Shown here: piece by piece, positions 9,300 to 17,939 of the stretch
How the letters are laid out: the number at the start of each line of letters is the position of its first letter
How positions within the stretch are numbered: the first letter of the stretch is position 1
From: Asterionellopsis glacialis
Taxonomy: Eukaryota; Bacillariophyta; Plagiogrammaphyceae; Rhaphoneidales; Asterionellopsidaceae
Assembly (NCBI GenBank): GCA_014885115.2
Contig: WKLE02003906.1
Coordinates: 1 to 17,939, forward strand
Direction: 5' to 3'
DNA length: 17,939 bases
Position numbers and translations under genes: made by a program
Notes under the pieces: generated by a model
Seen by the model: the letters and a program-made list of their open reading frames with translations, nothing else
What the model was told of the DNA's origin: nothing
Database searches by the model: none

Positions 9300-9731
9300 C
9301 TAACATTTGTTTCTACTGCGTGAATGTTTGGGAAGCGGGGAAATTTTGTTTACATTGGATGCATCTACTCGAAAGTCGTCGGCTTTGTCCATTAGTTCTT
9401 TCCATTGTTTTTGGTCGATCATGTAGCTTTGGGTTTTGCCAAAGTCAAAAGGTCCTGTGATGATTTGTTCTGCTAGAGTGATTGTATGTTGGTACCAAAC
9501 ATATTTGAGTGGGTGCTTGTCAAATATTCTTCGTACTTTGCCTGGAGTTATTTGAACGATTGCTCCTATATATCTGTCTGCATTGAGTTCATTAATGAGG
9601 GACCAGTGTTGGCATAATCTTACCTTCTTTTTCTTGGCACCAGCGTCTTGCTGTAGGTAATAGCGGATGTGGTATTCTCCGTATATTTTGGCTTGGCGCT
9701 CGTTTGTTTCTTCTTTGTCTACTTGGACCAT
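9300..9731 (-). pseudogene. C-terminal polyprotein segment of a gypsy-like element, unknown domain
   Basis: An open frame of 143 codons reads MVQVDKEETNERQ, then GEYHIRYYLQQDA, HPLKYVWYQHTI and TGPFDFGKTQSY. Immediately upstream on the minus strand, in another frame, there is protein-like sequence ending SIKQAKTW, so a frameshift near 9731 probably separates one original reading frame. It follows the integrase remnant in the same orientation and is best read as the same polyprotein's C-terminal part. I cannot name the domain; my impression that similar segments follow integrases in diatom elements is unverified. Confidence 0.4.
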
Positions 9732-10269
9732 GTCTTAGCCTGTTTTATGCTGGCGATAAAGATTAGCTTGTCTTCGGATTGCGTGACTTTCTTCCAGAGC
9801 TTTTTGAGCTTTTGTCGTTTAGTTTGTGGCTTTGTAATTTGGATTTGTCTGGTTTACGTCCTACGAGGTTGTGGTATGTTTGTATTGTTATCTTGCTGTG
9901 GTTGTTGGGTTGTTTCCATTTGTTGTTGTGTATTCCCATGGTTATAATGGTTGTCATTGTTGTCATCGTTGTCATCGTCTTTGGGGCTACCGTCGTCTTG
10001 TATTTCTTCTTCATCTGATGAATCTATAAGTAGTTCTTTGTTCCATAAGTCGTTGATCTTTTGAATCCGTGGGTTTCATTGTGTAGTGCTTTGTGTTATC
10101 GCCCAAAGTCAAAGAATTCTAGGTTTTGTTCAAGGGGGTTGTTGACTAGACCTTCTTGCATTTTTGCAAACCTCGTGTCCACCAAATCTACTCGTTGATG
10201 CAGTACAACGGAAGAAGGGATTTTCTCCATTGTCATTGCTGACTCTTTTCTACATTTGCCTTTTCTTCT
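9732..10269 (-). pseudogene. Low-complexity linker of the decayed polyprotein
   Basis: The minus strand encodes a readable segment at about 10090-10240 (MEKIPSSVVLHQRVDLVD, then NPLEQNLEFFDFG). It is in a different frame from the integrase and is followed by an Asp/Asn/Gln-rich repeat region around 9900-10010, where GTTGTCATC units recur on the plus strand. Frames are interrupted by stops and shifts. It connects the integrase remnant to the 9300-9731 segment. Confidence 0.4.
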
Positions 10270-11267
10270 TCTCATACCTTAAATATTGGGATTTTCTGAA
10301 TCCAGTATGAATTTGTGCTTTCTTCCGCTTGTTCTAAGACTCAATATGGGCCTTTTGGTTGAAGCATAAGTTTTGCTGGACATCCTTCAGCGGCGCTTGA
10401 TTTGACTTGCTTGCGTGCAATGACTAGGTCTCCCGGTTCAAAGGTTCGTAGTTTGCGTCCTTTATTTTTCATTTCTCTTTGGCGCTAGTGGCGTTCGTCG
10501 TTGAGAGCTTTTAGGATTTCTTTTTGGCAATACCATAGAGTGAACATTTTTTCTACATGTTGTAGAGCTTGCTCACCTTCACCATTGGGGATTCTGGCAA
10601 TGATGTTTTCTTCTTCTTGCAATTCCTATGGGAACTTGAAGGTTCTTGCCTTGGCTACAAATGACCTTACTACGTTGGTACTGTCGATTGGGCTTGCATT
10701 CAATGCATACGTGGCAAATGCTACGTCCATCTTCCATTCGGTGAAATCTTGTCAATTTGCTGACATGAGTCATGCTACCTTGTTGAGATAAGTTTGGAAT
10801 CTTTCGCAAAGGATGCCGTCATGATTCTCTGGGATCACTATGTAGTGATTGACTCCCAGATTTTCACAGAAGCGGATGAGTTCTCCTTTAAATTTGCTTC
10901 CTTCGTCAATGAGTACAAGTTTTGGCAAACTGATGGGGATGAATGCGTTAACAAAGGTACATGTATCTATTGTGTCTGCTGCTAGGTCAACTGGGTAGCC
11001 TGTGGTGGCAAATCCCATGGTCATGCAGACTACTGTGAGTGTTGCTTTATCTGTTTGTTTGAGGATCTTCTTTGCATTGTCTTTGCTGTGTATGTGGGTC
11101 TGTCCCAGGTGCCATACGTCTAGTGCTAGAATGTCAAAGGGTTTGTCTGTGGATGCTGCTGTGAGGATTTGTTGGTTCTTTTGGTGTGTGTTGTTGCCCA
11201 AGATGCAGTGTCCCCATTGTAGCACTGATCTTTTGATATCTGCGATTGTCCGGAGAAACGAGCACTT
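10270..11267 (-). pseudogene. Ty3/gypsy-like retrotransposon integrase, decayed
   Basis: One reading frame runs about 330 codons from the TAG at 11268-11270 with no frameshift. In-frame stops lie at 10770-10772, 10752-10754, 10626-10628, 10485-10487, 10341-10343 and 10272-10274. Order: remnant of an N-terminal zinc-binding segment (ADIKRSVLQWGHCILGN); core with FDILALDVWHLG (first Asp) and LVLIDEGSKF (second Asp), then a candidate catalytic Glu in the ILCERFQTYL helix, fitting DDE integrases; ALNASPIDSTNVVRS after the core; and a C-terminal module with PGDLVIARKQV followed by KGPY, resembling the GPY/F module of Ty3/gypsy integrases. Protease and RT are absent upstream, so this is a 5'-truncated element. 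Copia affiliation is less likely because of the GPY-type module. Confidence 0.62.
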
Positions 11268-11395
11268 CTACTGGCTCCTGAGAGTAAAAAACAGGCACCT
11301 TTTAGTGCTCGTTTTTCCTGGTATGCAAGGATATCTCTGCTGTACAATTTGGTACAGACCTACGAGAGATATTTCTTTTGGCTGGAAAAACGAGC
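11256..11395. repeat. Nested inverted repeats at the integrase/nuclease boundary
   Basis: Three sets of arms overlap. AAACGAGCACT (11256-11266) pairs with AGTGCTCGTTT (11304-11314). GCTCGTTTTTCC (11307-11318) pairs with GGAAAAACGAGC (11384-11395). Inside the second pair, ATATCTCT (11331-11338) faces AGAGATAT (11365-11372) and TGTAC (11341-11345) faces GTACA (11352-11356). The middle arm can therefore pair with either neighbour, forming two alternative hairpins. It lies where integrase similarity ends and possible nuclease similarity resumes. Confidence 0.65.
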
Positions 11396-11408
11396 CTATC
11401 GGAGATAG

Positions 11409-11537
11409 CCAGCTTTGTGGCTTTTACACGGTGCTGGTGGAGTTGATTATATCAAGGTGGAAAGGGAACTTGCGGCGTTTTGGTTGGTGCAGAAGGAATC
11501 AGACAAGTCAGCAGAGCTGGTCATAAGACATTTTTAG
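11409..11537 (+). pseudogene. Possible FEN/XPG nuclease I-domain scrap
   Basis: After a TAG at 11406-11408 the frame reads HGAGGVDYIKVERELAAFW and LVQKESDKSAELVI, then stops at 11535-11537. GVDYI followed by a Glu/Ala-rich helix resembles the start of the XPG I-domain (family pattern: GV-x-Y, then E-A-D/E), but the key acidic pattern is poor. If sequence between the 9-bp repeats (8288-8296 and 11368-11376) is removed, this segment falls in the same frame as the N-domain fragment and the join gives an EKRAYRR stretch after VFEG, plausible for the family. The expected residues between the domains are mostly missing. This is inference, not proof. Confidence 0.33.
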
Positions 11538-11940
11538 ATATGTTTTATTAATTCTACTAGCGGTTGTGGAAACCCAGCCTTGGGCCTTGTTGTAATCAAT
11601 TGGACACTTCTTATTGATGAGATTTAAGTGTTCCAGGTTTGATTGTATTCATGCATCGTGGTATGTTCAAATTCAAAGTCAGGTTATCATGGATACCGCA
11701 CTCAAACCGTCCACTTTTCAGATCCCTCTCGAATCTTTTTGAACTTTTGTACCAGATGACAATCAACCCTTTCCGAAGTCCCTTGTGGCCTTCATAAATT
11801 GTATTACGCCCAGTAATCCTCTCTGGTACTTCCTCCATCGCAGCCTTCATTCATTCAGCCTTATCCTTTCATAGTTGTCTGTAAACTTTCTCCGCATGGT
11901 CATTGGTGTTTCAACTACTTTCGGATTAAATCTCTTCATT
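11538..11940. other. No gene recognised
   Basis: This lies between the nuclease scrap and the natural TAA stop of the recombinase. A minus-strand frame at 11611-11850 has no motif I know and is preceded by stops. It probably contains the 3' untranslated end of the DIRS-like element, whose left border I cannot place. A small inverted repeat, GGACACTT with AAGTGTTCC, is near 11601-11634. Confidence 0.4.
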
Positions 11941-13290
11941 TTATAATGCACGTGAGAACCTTAACAGCATTTCCGATGATTGTAAGAAGTCCGTGTATAG
12001 GTCTTTCATCGTGCCTGTATGCCCCCTCCCTTTGGAATTCATTTCTGATCTCCATCGATTTTCAGCGTTAATATTGTCACCACTTACCCCTGCTACTCTT
12101 GCTCCAGTCGTGGCTCCTCTTCGAAACATCCTTGCTAGACCATAATCTTGGTCCACGTCTACCGTATCTGGGATCAAGTCCCCCCATTCCCATTGAATCT
12201 GTCGGAGTCTTGAAAATATTTCTTTCTCATATTTCTTCATTGCTGCTTGTTTATTTGAGCCTGCTCCTTCCCCAAACACCCAAGGTCACTCAAATTCACC
12301 TACTAGTCTATTTGTTCAGTAACCTTATTGTCCATATCAAAGGGGTCAAACCCAATGCCGTCACACTGCTCATAGGAATCACAAAGGCTCGTTCTCCTGT
12401 TTCCATCTTAAACCTTCCAATAAGGGGAAGTCCATAGTTTGGTAGTGTCGGGTCCAATCTGCCACCGGGTGATGCTTCCTGTAGTTTGCTAATCATCGTT
12501 GGCAGATGGGCTTTCACAGTTTCATACCCTCGGAGGGACCCTACGTATGTAGTTATAGCAAATGCTGCTGCTTCTATAACATCCAGCTCCATATCATATC
12601 CATGTGATTCCCACGTATCTTCAAAACCTTGTTGCAATTCAACCATTTCTTCAATCGAGATTGCTCTGTCTTGACGTGTTATTTGGCCCATCCTTGCAAG
12701 GACCCCTTCCATGAAAGAAGAAAACCACTCTCCATATGTAGTTGAATGTGTAATCTTTAATTTGTTCCAATCTTTGGCGAAAGTTTGGTTCCGTTTGGAT
12801 GTCGGTGATGCGTGAAATACTCTGGTGAACACACTTCTCGCGGATCGAAGCAGGATGCCTATCACTTGTTTCATACCCATATGATCTCCTAATTTCCATG
12901 GTCCTAATTCCTCAAACATATCTAAGTTGAGTTGGTCTCCATACTTTATTGGGAATCTGGCTTCTTTGCTGTGATTTCTTACAGTGGCCGGCTCCCTACT
13001 CCAAAATGCATCCAAGTTTGCTCTGCGGATGCAGCACAGTGCCAGCTCATCAGACGCTACCCTGTGGTTCGGGTTTCAAAAATAACAGTTTTGGAATTGG
13101 CATCTGTTGCACTGAAACATACGCATTGTATGATCCCCGGGACGAGCTTCTCGAAACCTCTTTCTTTCCTCGTCATCAGTTACCAGACTCATTTCACCGT
13201 CTATCACATCCGCCAGGTCCTGGACCTTGAATTTGTCCCATCGATGTGGTACGTAACATTGCCCACACAAGATGAAATCACATGCCAACA
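11941..13290 (-). pseudogene. DIRS-like tyrosine recombinase, broken
   Basis: The frame opens near 13290 with a Cys-rich segment (CDFILCGQCYV, later FQCNRCQFQN) and is cut by a TGA at 13076-13078. It resumes in the same frame with CIRRANLDAFWSREP, a DNA-binding helical N-domain, then AITTYVGSLRGYE (about 12531), matching the first catalytic Arg motif of tyrosine recombinases. A frameshift near 12290-12308 and a TGA near 12286 follow. The last piece carries LARMFRRGATTGAR (second Arg), NRWR, and DLYTDF (about 11990) with the candidate nucleophile Tyr, then LLRFSRAL and TAA. All catalytic-type positions except the HxxR His are visible, yet the gene cannot make full-length protein. It lies downstream of RT/RNase H on the same strand, as in DIRS-type elements. 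Confidence 0.68.
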
Positions 13291-16205
13291 ACCCCAAGCG
13301 TGATTGCCCAAAATTTGCGCAAACTATCCCGGAATTCCAGCCCACCCTCTTTTTGCAACTCTTGCAATGTCCGGTAAATTTCCACCACTTCTTTCTTCTC
13401 TCGTACCCTGAAAGGAGCAGATTTACAAACAGGACAACAAACAGCAAGGATAAGAGGTTCATGTTTATTCTGAAGCCAGCACTCGACTCCTGCTGGAATT
13501 TCTAACAGCAGATCAGCTTCCTTTAGCAGTCTCTTTCTCCAGTGATTGTACATAAGCCTTGGAATAGGTATGATGTGTGAACTCTTGAATGGCCGCTTGT
13601 GTCTTGCTACGCTCAATTGTTCTAACACTTCAAGGGCAATGGCAGGTGGTGGAGTCCACAAGTGAATTCCGTTAACATGTCCTTTAATGAACCAATCCTT
13701 TGGACTCAATGGTTCTTCTCTCCAAGTTCCTACCCATGACTTTACCCATTGAACAAGATTGTGATGTTGCTCCACTGCACCCTGGTTCAAGGGTATGTAT
13801 GACAACATCTCTTCCCCTCCCATGACTCCTGCCTGGAACTCCCCCCGGGACAGTTGATCAGTCCCCTGCGCAATCATCTTAGTTCCTGCCACATGTACAA
13901 ATTCTAAGCTAAACCCATGATTCATGGCCAGGACGTGTAATTCAGCCACCATTTCATTCAGTGCTTTAGAATGACAAGAACCCTTTGTGTAGCATGCCTC
14001 AGCTACCCAATTGTCTGTGAACATCCACAGTTCCGTTCCATACAATTTGTTATCTTCTGCTTCAACCTTGATAGCCTCTAACAGATTCCGAAATTCTTGA
14101 TAGTTTGAGGATTCTTCCGAAATCCGGGAACACCATACACCATGCCTTACTGAAATGTTCCCCCTTCTGTCTTTAAAGGATGACCCGAAACCACCCCCTG
14201 AGGCGTCACCAAACCCATATATCACGCTTGTCCCTTTTCGTGCCCGGATGGGGCGTCGTATTGGCTTGGCACTCCCAGTCAGTTCTTTCAACACAGTTAT
14301 ACTCCACCGGAGCAATGGGACAGGGCGCACATAAGCTGGCACTTTGGGATTTTCCAATTCTATGAGTTCTGAATTGTCCTCTACATGATCCATCCAATCA
14401 TCCTGGGTCCAACCATCCTCATCCTTGTTTGGCCGCCATGACTCCAATGTCAAATGGAGGGGTTTCAAACAGGGTTTAATGTCAGGGTATACCCGGGCGG
14501 CATGAATCAAGAACCCTCGAACAGACAAAGCCTTCTTTAGTTCCATACCCTTTGGGTTATCTAACTGTTCCTCCAGCCAACCAATTTCCTCCTTCAAACG
14601 TTCCCATTTTTCTTCTGACAAGCCTGCTGTTGGTGGAGTAGTTGTAGCGTCTGTGATTACTCCTGCCCAGGCTCCTGGCTGTTTCATTGGCGGTCTCTGT
14701 TTTTGTGCTGCATCCTGGGTCCCAAGCATGTTCAAAACAGATGAAATTTGTCTTAACTCTAAATGACAAGATTCTTGTGAAAAACCTACAGCTCTCCCAT
14801 CGTCCACGTAAAAAATCACATCTGGTGCTATTTCCCCAGCTCTCGTGAGTTTGGCAATCCTAGGCCTCCAAGGCTCATACTTTTTGTCCCCAGGTAAGTT
14901 TAACTTGACATCTACCCAGTTGAATATGTTATTGGGGTCATCTGGGTCACCAACAATGATCTCCATAGCTCTGTACATCATTTGTACTGCCGCAAACGGC
15001 AAGCATTTGCTTCCAAACATCAACCGACAAAATCGTGTCAATTCAATTGACTCTATTCCCTGATCATTTTTGGTAAAGTACCTTACTCGGAAGTGCTTCC
15101 TATCATTAAAATGCAACATAAAGTTCAGAAACATTTTCCCAACATCCATGTACCCTTGGAATGACTTGTGTGTCAGCAAACTCTCCAGATTTGATGATCC
15201 CGGCAGGAAGAAGTGCGGCGCCCATAAGTGATCGTTGACTCCATTCTTCTTGGCATCCCAGACTACCCGGATGTCTGAGTCTCCTTTCTGAACAGCAAAT
15301 CTTGGCACTACCAACTCTACATACACACCCTTCCCTCTCTCCAGGTATCTTTGAGATATAAGTTTGTCTTCCTTGTCTCTCATTTTATCCTCTATTTCCT
15401 GCGTTTCAGCTGGCGTAGATCGCCCAAACCACCTTTTGCTTGCCGAGGTGTACCAGAGCCTGATTCCATCCCTCACGTCTTCCTGGAACTCTGACGGCCA
15501 CCGCCATAAGAAAAGACGTGATCGATCTGTCCATTCCATAAATTTAGAATTTGCTGTGCATTCTATACATTCACGTCCTGCTTCCACATCTCGTTTTCTC
15601 CAACCCTGTGATCGCAGATGTTTTACACACTCCAGCATAAGCCGTTTCCACCACCACGAGAACATGCAATTTCGTAGAAATGCACACCCTTGGGTTACTT
15701 CTGGTGTGATGTTTCCATTATATCCTAGAATGAAACTGACATTCCTGTCCCATAGAGACACATCTACTTTAGTGTCATCTGCTTTAGTGGCCTTGGAATA
15801 ATCATGCACTTGTTCATCACCAGTCGTCGTGATCTCTGTGTCTTTCATGAGTCCCAGCAACCCATTACCTATCTCACTCTTATTGATATCTTTCTCTACA
15901 TGTTCAAGATCTTTAGTCCCTTTTGCAATATGACCCAACAGAATTCCAATGACAAACCGTGTTATTTTTCCTGGTGGTGCCTGCAGTATCCTGCGAACCT
16001 CTCTCTTGTTTGCTTTGTCCACCTGTCCTGGTCTGATGATATCCTCAGTGTAGTCCCAGGCTGCCAAAGATTCTTCCGGAGTCATACGTCGAATGATTTT
16101 CCAAGACAGATAATAGACACACTTGGTTTCCACCCAGTTTTGCTCGTCTAATTGAATCTGTCCCTTGTCAGAATACACTTTCTCACCATTCAGTTCATCC
16201 AGCAC
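13278..16205 (-). CDS. DIRS-like reverse transcriptase / RNase H
   Basis: An uninterrupted 975-codon frame (GTG at its first position; a TGA precedes at 16212-16214, and protein-like residues continue beyond it, so the true start is probably upstream). Residues 1-290 are an N-terminal region with no named domain. RT spans about 300-570: RVVWDAKKNGVNDH, GYMDVGKMFLNF with the motif A Asp at 354, LMFGSKCLPFAAVQ, and FYVDDG with Asp 468 and 469. RNase H spans about 660-790: FGDASGGGFG (Asp667), NYQEFRNLLEA (Glu704), MFTDN (Asp731), and HVAGTK...TDQLSRG (Asp783). A short Cys-pair segment (CCPVCKSA) lies near 923-929. Linkage to a recombinase rather than an integrase points to a tyrosine-recombinase retroelement. 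No methyltransferase domain is seen. The frame is intact while its neighbours are broken. Confidence 0.8.
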   Translation of the reverse strand: MLDELNGEKVYSDKGQIQLDEQNWVETKCVYYLSWKIIRRMTPEESLAAWDYTEDIIRPGQVDKANKREVRRILQAPPGKITRFVIGILLGHIAKGTKDLEHVEKDINKSEIGNGLLGLMKDTEITTTGDEQVHDYSKATKADDTKVDVSLWDRNVSFILGYNGNITPEVTQGCAFLRNCMFSWWWKRLMLECVKHLRSQGWRKRDVEAGRECIECTANSKFMEWTDRSRLFLWRWPSEFQEDVRDGIRLWYTSASKRWFGRSTPAETQEIEDKMRDKEDKLISQRYLERGKGVYVELVVPRFAVQKGDSDIRVVWDAKKNGVNDHLWAPHFFLPGSSNLESLLTHKSFQGYMDVGKMFLNFMLHFNDRKHFRVRYFTKNDQGIESIELTRFCRLMFGSKCLPFAAVQMMYRAMEIIVGDPDDPNNIFNWVDVKLNLPGDKKYEPWRPRIAKLTRAGEIAPDVIFYVDDGRAVGFSQESCHLELRQISSVLNMLGTQDAAQKQRPPMKQPGAWAGVITDATTTPPTAGLSEEKWERLKEEIGWLEEQLDNPKGMELKKALSVRGFLIHAARVYPDIKPCLKPLHLTLESWRPNKDEDGWTQDDWMDHVEDNSELIELENPKVPAYVRPVPLLRWSITVLKELTGSAKPIRRPIRARKGTSVIYGFGDASGGGFGSSFKDRRGNISVRHGVWCSRISEESSNYQEFRNLLEAIKVEAEDNKLYGTELWMFTDNWVAEACYTKGSCHSKALNEMVAELHVLAMNHGFSLEFVHVAGTKMIAQGTDQLSRGEFQAGVMGGEEMLSYIPLNQGAVEQHHNLVQWVKSWVGTWREEPLSPKDWFIKGHVNGIHLWTPPPAIALEVLEQLSVARHKRPFKSSHIIPIPRLMYNHWRKRLLKEADLLLEIPAGVECWLQNKHEPLILAVCCPVCKSAPFRVREKKEVVEIYRTLQELQKEGGLEFRDSLRKFWAITLGVVGM

Positions 16206-16504
16206 ATAACATCATCCAACCCCACTTGGGTTACCAGAGATCTCCCTTGTATCTTGCTTCACTCGCAGGCGAGGGGTAACTCAGTGCGGTAACCCATTCA
16301 TGGGTTTTAATACAGATTTGACTGCCCGTAAGTAGGGTACCTTGTCTGAAAATGATAGTTCTCTTGTAGAGAGCTGACACCATTGCTCGTCCCCCCGGAG
16401 TGCAACTAGCACTTTCCACTGACTTGTAGTTCCCCTCCCACTTGTTCATGGGTGATCACTTCTCTTTTCACTATCTTGTATTGTCCTTTTCTTTCTTCGA
16501 TTGT
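16206..16504. other. Spacer between the gag-like region and RT
   Basis: Read on the minus strand in the RT frame, this gives short protein-like stretches (for example AVKSVLKPMNGLPH) with TGA stops, including 16212-16214. It may be the decayed RT N-terminus or an inter-ORF spacer. It contains the 16-bp dyad AACCCAT-tc-ATGGGTT at 16291-16306. Confidence 0.4.
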
Positions 16505-17939
16505 TCATTGACTTAATGTTATTGGCATCAATAATAAACATGTGCTAGGTTGTAGGTTGCGTACTGCAGCCCAAAATTTTTGCACCTTGTCTATAGTTGA
16601 TCCTATACCAGTGACCACGCTTAACGTCTGCCTCATACATCCTTGCAACTTTATGACCTCCTTGCCACTTTCTGAGTTTGCCCAAGGGAACCATTCCTCA
16701 GCCAGTTCCCATCCTTTCTGATTAGGTGTAATCACACCCACCATCGTGGCTCCCCACTTGCTTGCTGCTTCAGCCATGGGAAGTCCATGTATACCCACAT
16801 CAACTTTAGTTTTCCCTTCTCCTATTGTGAAAGACGCGGCAATCCCGGACTCTAGTGCATTGATGCTGCTCACCTGGTCTGCCTGCTGTACTCCCTCGTC
16901 CATCTTACCTCCCTCTTCCTCTAGAGTATCCGTCCTCTGCTGTGTTCCTCTTTCTTCCTCCCTTTTCCCATTCATGGGGGCCTTTTCTTTTCTGTCTGAT
17001 TAATTCAACTGCATCGACTGGGGTTGACCGTGGGCTACAGCAGACGGCTGCTCCTATGTCCTTTTTTCTTCCATTGTTTTGAGTCACGTAAAAGCATCCG
17101 TGAACTTCTTATTTGCTATTCTTTTAAAATCATGAAGTCCGCTTCCACCTTGTTCACCGGCTCTGCCAAGTTGGCACTATTCATTCCAATGTTTCCCAAA
17201 ATATGTGTTTGCACGATCACGGCCACAAAATGTGGATGATTTCTAAAATCATGTTGCATAAATTCTTGCATAACCTTGTGTGCCTGCAGGGACGCCCACA
17301 ACATCACAGCCAGTGTTGTTGAATCTAGTGCTATAGCATGAGCATCACGTAGCTTTGCAAACATTGCTTTGGACAAAAGTAAGCACAAGTCTCAAGCTGC
17401 CTGCCCCTTCATACCTCCGTTCACAAAATCCTCGTACAGTCAATCCATCTCAGATATCCATGAGCGTACAAAAGCAACCGATGAAGAATGCATTGCTTCA
17501 GCTAATATTGCTGCTTGTGATCCTGCACTAACTAAGTTTCGTATCTCCTTTTTGAGTGCCTCGCTGGCTCGCTTCACTCACTCAAGGATGTCGTGCTTAA
17601 TTCCTCTTTGACCTTTTGACGTCCACTTATTCCAATATTGAATAGCAGATAGACCGGAGCTATTAGCGGAAGTAAACAAAATGGGTGGATATGTGGTTTG
17701 AAATGAAGAGAAGTGCCTGGCATTCCAGACCGATGAAAACTTCCCGGCTTTGACCACTTTCTTGTTTGCCATGACTGAATCAAACTCAACATTTGCTTTT
17801 GGGACAGAACACAAAGCAACCACTAGATCCCAAAAGCCACCATACGCCTCAAGATTCTTTAGGTGACTGGACATCCATGTCTCAACACATCAGAAAAGGA
17901 TATCTGTTCAGTCTTGACATGAAACTGAGAGATTTAAGT
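16505..17939 (-). pseudogene. Gag-like region of the DIRS-like element, decayed, runs off the window
   Basis: On the minus strand a single frame from about 17874 to 17116 reads AYGGFWDLVVALCSVPK, FSSVWNARHFSSF, then VKRASEALKKEIRNLV and WASLQAHKVMQEFMQHDFR. It is interrupted by TGA at 17578-17580 and by two more near 17440 and 17392. A frameshift near 17118 follows, and a separate frame at 16505-16975 contains VDVGIHGLPMAEAASKWGA and WELAEEWFPWA. Helical, Ala/Lys-rich sequence upstream of RT in the same orientation is the usual place of a gag/nucleocapsid protein. I cannot name the family from sequence alone. The 5' end lies beyond the window. Confidence 0.5.

Larger units (their letters stand above)
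9300..11267 (-). mobile_element. Truncated Ty3/gypsy-like retroelement remnant
   Basis: This groups the integrase, linker and C-terminal segments, all on the minus strand. The outer limits are uncertain. A 9-bp direct repeat, GATATTTCT, at 8288-8296 and 11368-11376 could be a target-site duplication for a larger insertion (8297-11367), but no LTR pair was found and the integrase runs almost to the right side, so the element is at best partial. Confidence 0.5.
11941..17939 (-). mobile_element. DIRS-like tyrosine-recombinase retrotransposon (partial)
   Basis: Order on the minus strand is gag-like, RT/RNase H, tyrosine recombinase, which fits YR retrotransposons, a group that integrates through a recombinase rather than a DDE integrase. 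At least 6 kb is present; the 5' end is outside the window and the 3' border lies somewhere in 11538-11940. No terminal repeats were recognised. Gag and recombinase are broken, so this copy is non-autonomous. Confidence 0.68.

Noticed and set aside
8297..11367. A complete LTR retrotransposon with LTRs flanking the gap
   Set aside because: I found no direct repeat pair long enough to be LTRs, and the integrase runs to within about 100 bp of the right side, leaving no space for protease, RT and a 5' LTR.
11002..11526. 174-codon plus-strand frame
   Set aside because: Most of it is antisense to the integrase remnant; only the different frame at 11409-11537 has possible meaning.
11611..11850. Minus-strand 79-codon frame after the recombinase stop
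   Set aside because: No recognisable motif and surrounded by stops; kept only as unassigned sequence.
10270..17580. Reassigned TGA codon, given many in-frame TGAs
   Set aside because: The intact RT frame and the small gene at 7298 both end at TGA, TAG also interrupts the integrase, and frameshifts are present; decay explains the stops better.
1..17939. tRNA, rRNA or CRISPR arrays
   Set aside because: No cloverleaf, rRNA-like stretch or regularly spaced identical repeats were seen by eye on either strand.

Overview
Eukaryotic nuclear DNA, most likely from a diatom or a related stramenopile. The reasons are short phase-0 introns with GT..AG ends, helicase-associated (HA) domains and Tudor-like modules of a type common in diatom proteins, and two families of decayed retrotransposon. 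All calls come from reading the sequence; nothing was searched.

Left half (1-7253). A non-coding 5' flank carries three strong hairpins. It is followed by one long plus-strand gene that simple ORF calling splits into three. Joining the pieces over two introns (4457-4576 and 6368-6452) gives a 2092-residue predicted chromatin protein. Its order is a Ser-rich N-terminus, Tudor-like 1, an AT-hook cluster, a long disordered acidic/Gln region, Tudor-like 2 to 4, HA 1, three copies of an unnamed motif, HA 2, a CW-type zinc finger and an acidic tail. The two introns fall inside Tudor-like 4 and inside the CW finger, and joining completes both domains.

Middle (7254-11540). A small minus-strand gene of unknown function (stop at 7298) lies tail-to-tail with the big gene and head-to-head with a FEN1/XPG-like nuclease gene starting at 8017. 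The nuclease loses homology near 8296. After about 3 kb that includes a decayed minus-strand Ty3/gypsy-like integrase, a possible short further nuclease piece lies at 11409-11537. A 9-bp direct repeat (8288-8296 and 11368-11376) brackets the gap and keeps the two pieces in the same frame.

Right third (11941-17939). A minus-strand tyrosine-recombinase (DIRS-like) retroelement runs off the window edge: a gag-like region with stops, a long open reverse transcriptase/RNase H frame (975 codons), then a tyrosine recombinase broken by stops and a frameshift but keeping its catalytic-looking residues. In-frame stops in both retroelements are mostly TGA, which fits decay by C-to-T change at CGA codons.

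Most interesting: the multi-reader chromatin protein and its three-copy motif, the nested damage to the nuclease gene, and the palindrome clusters.
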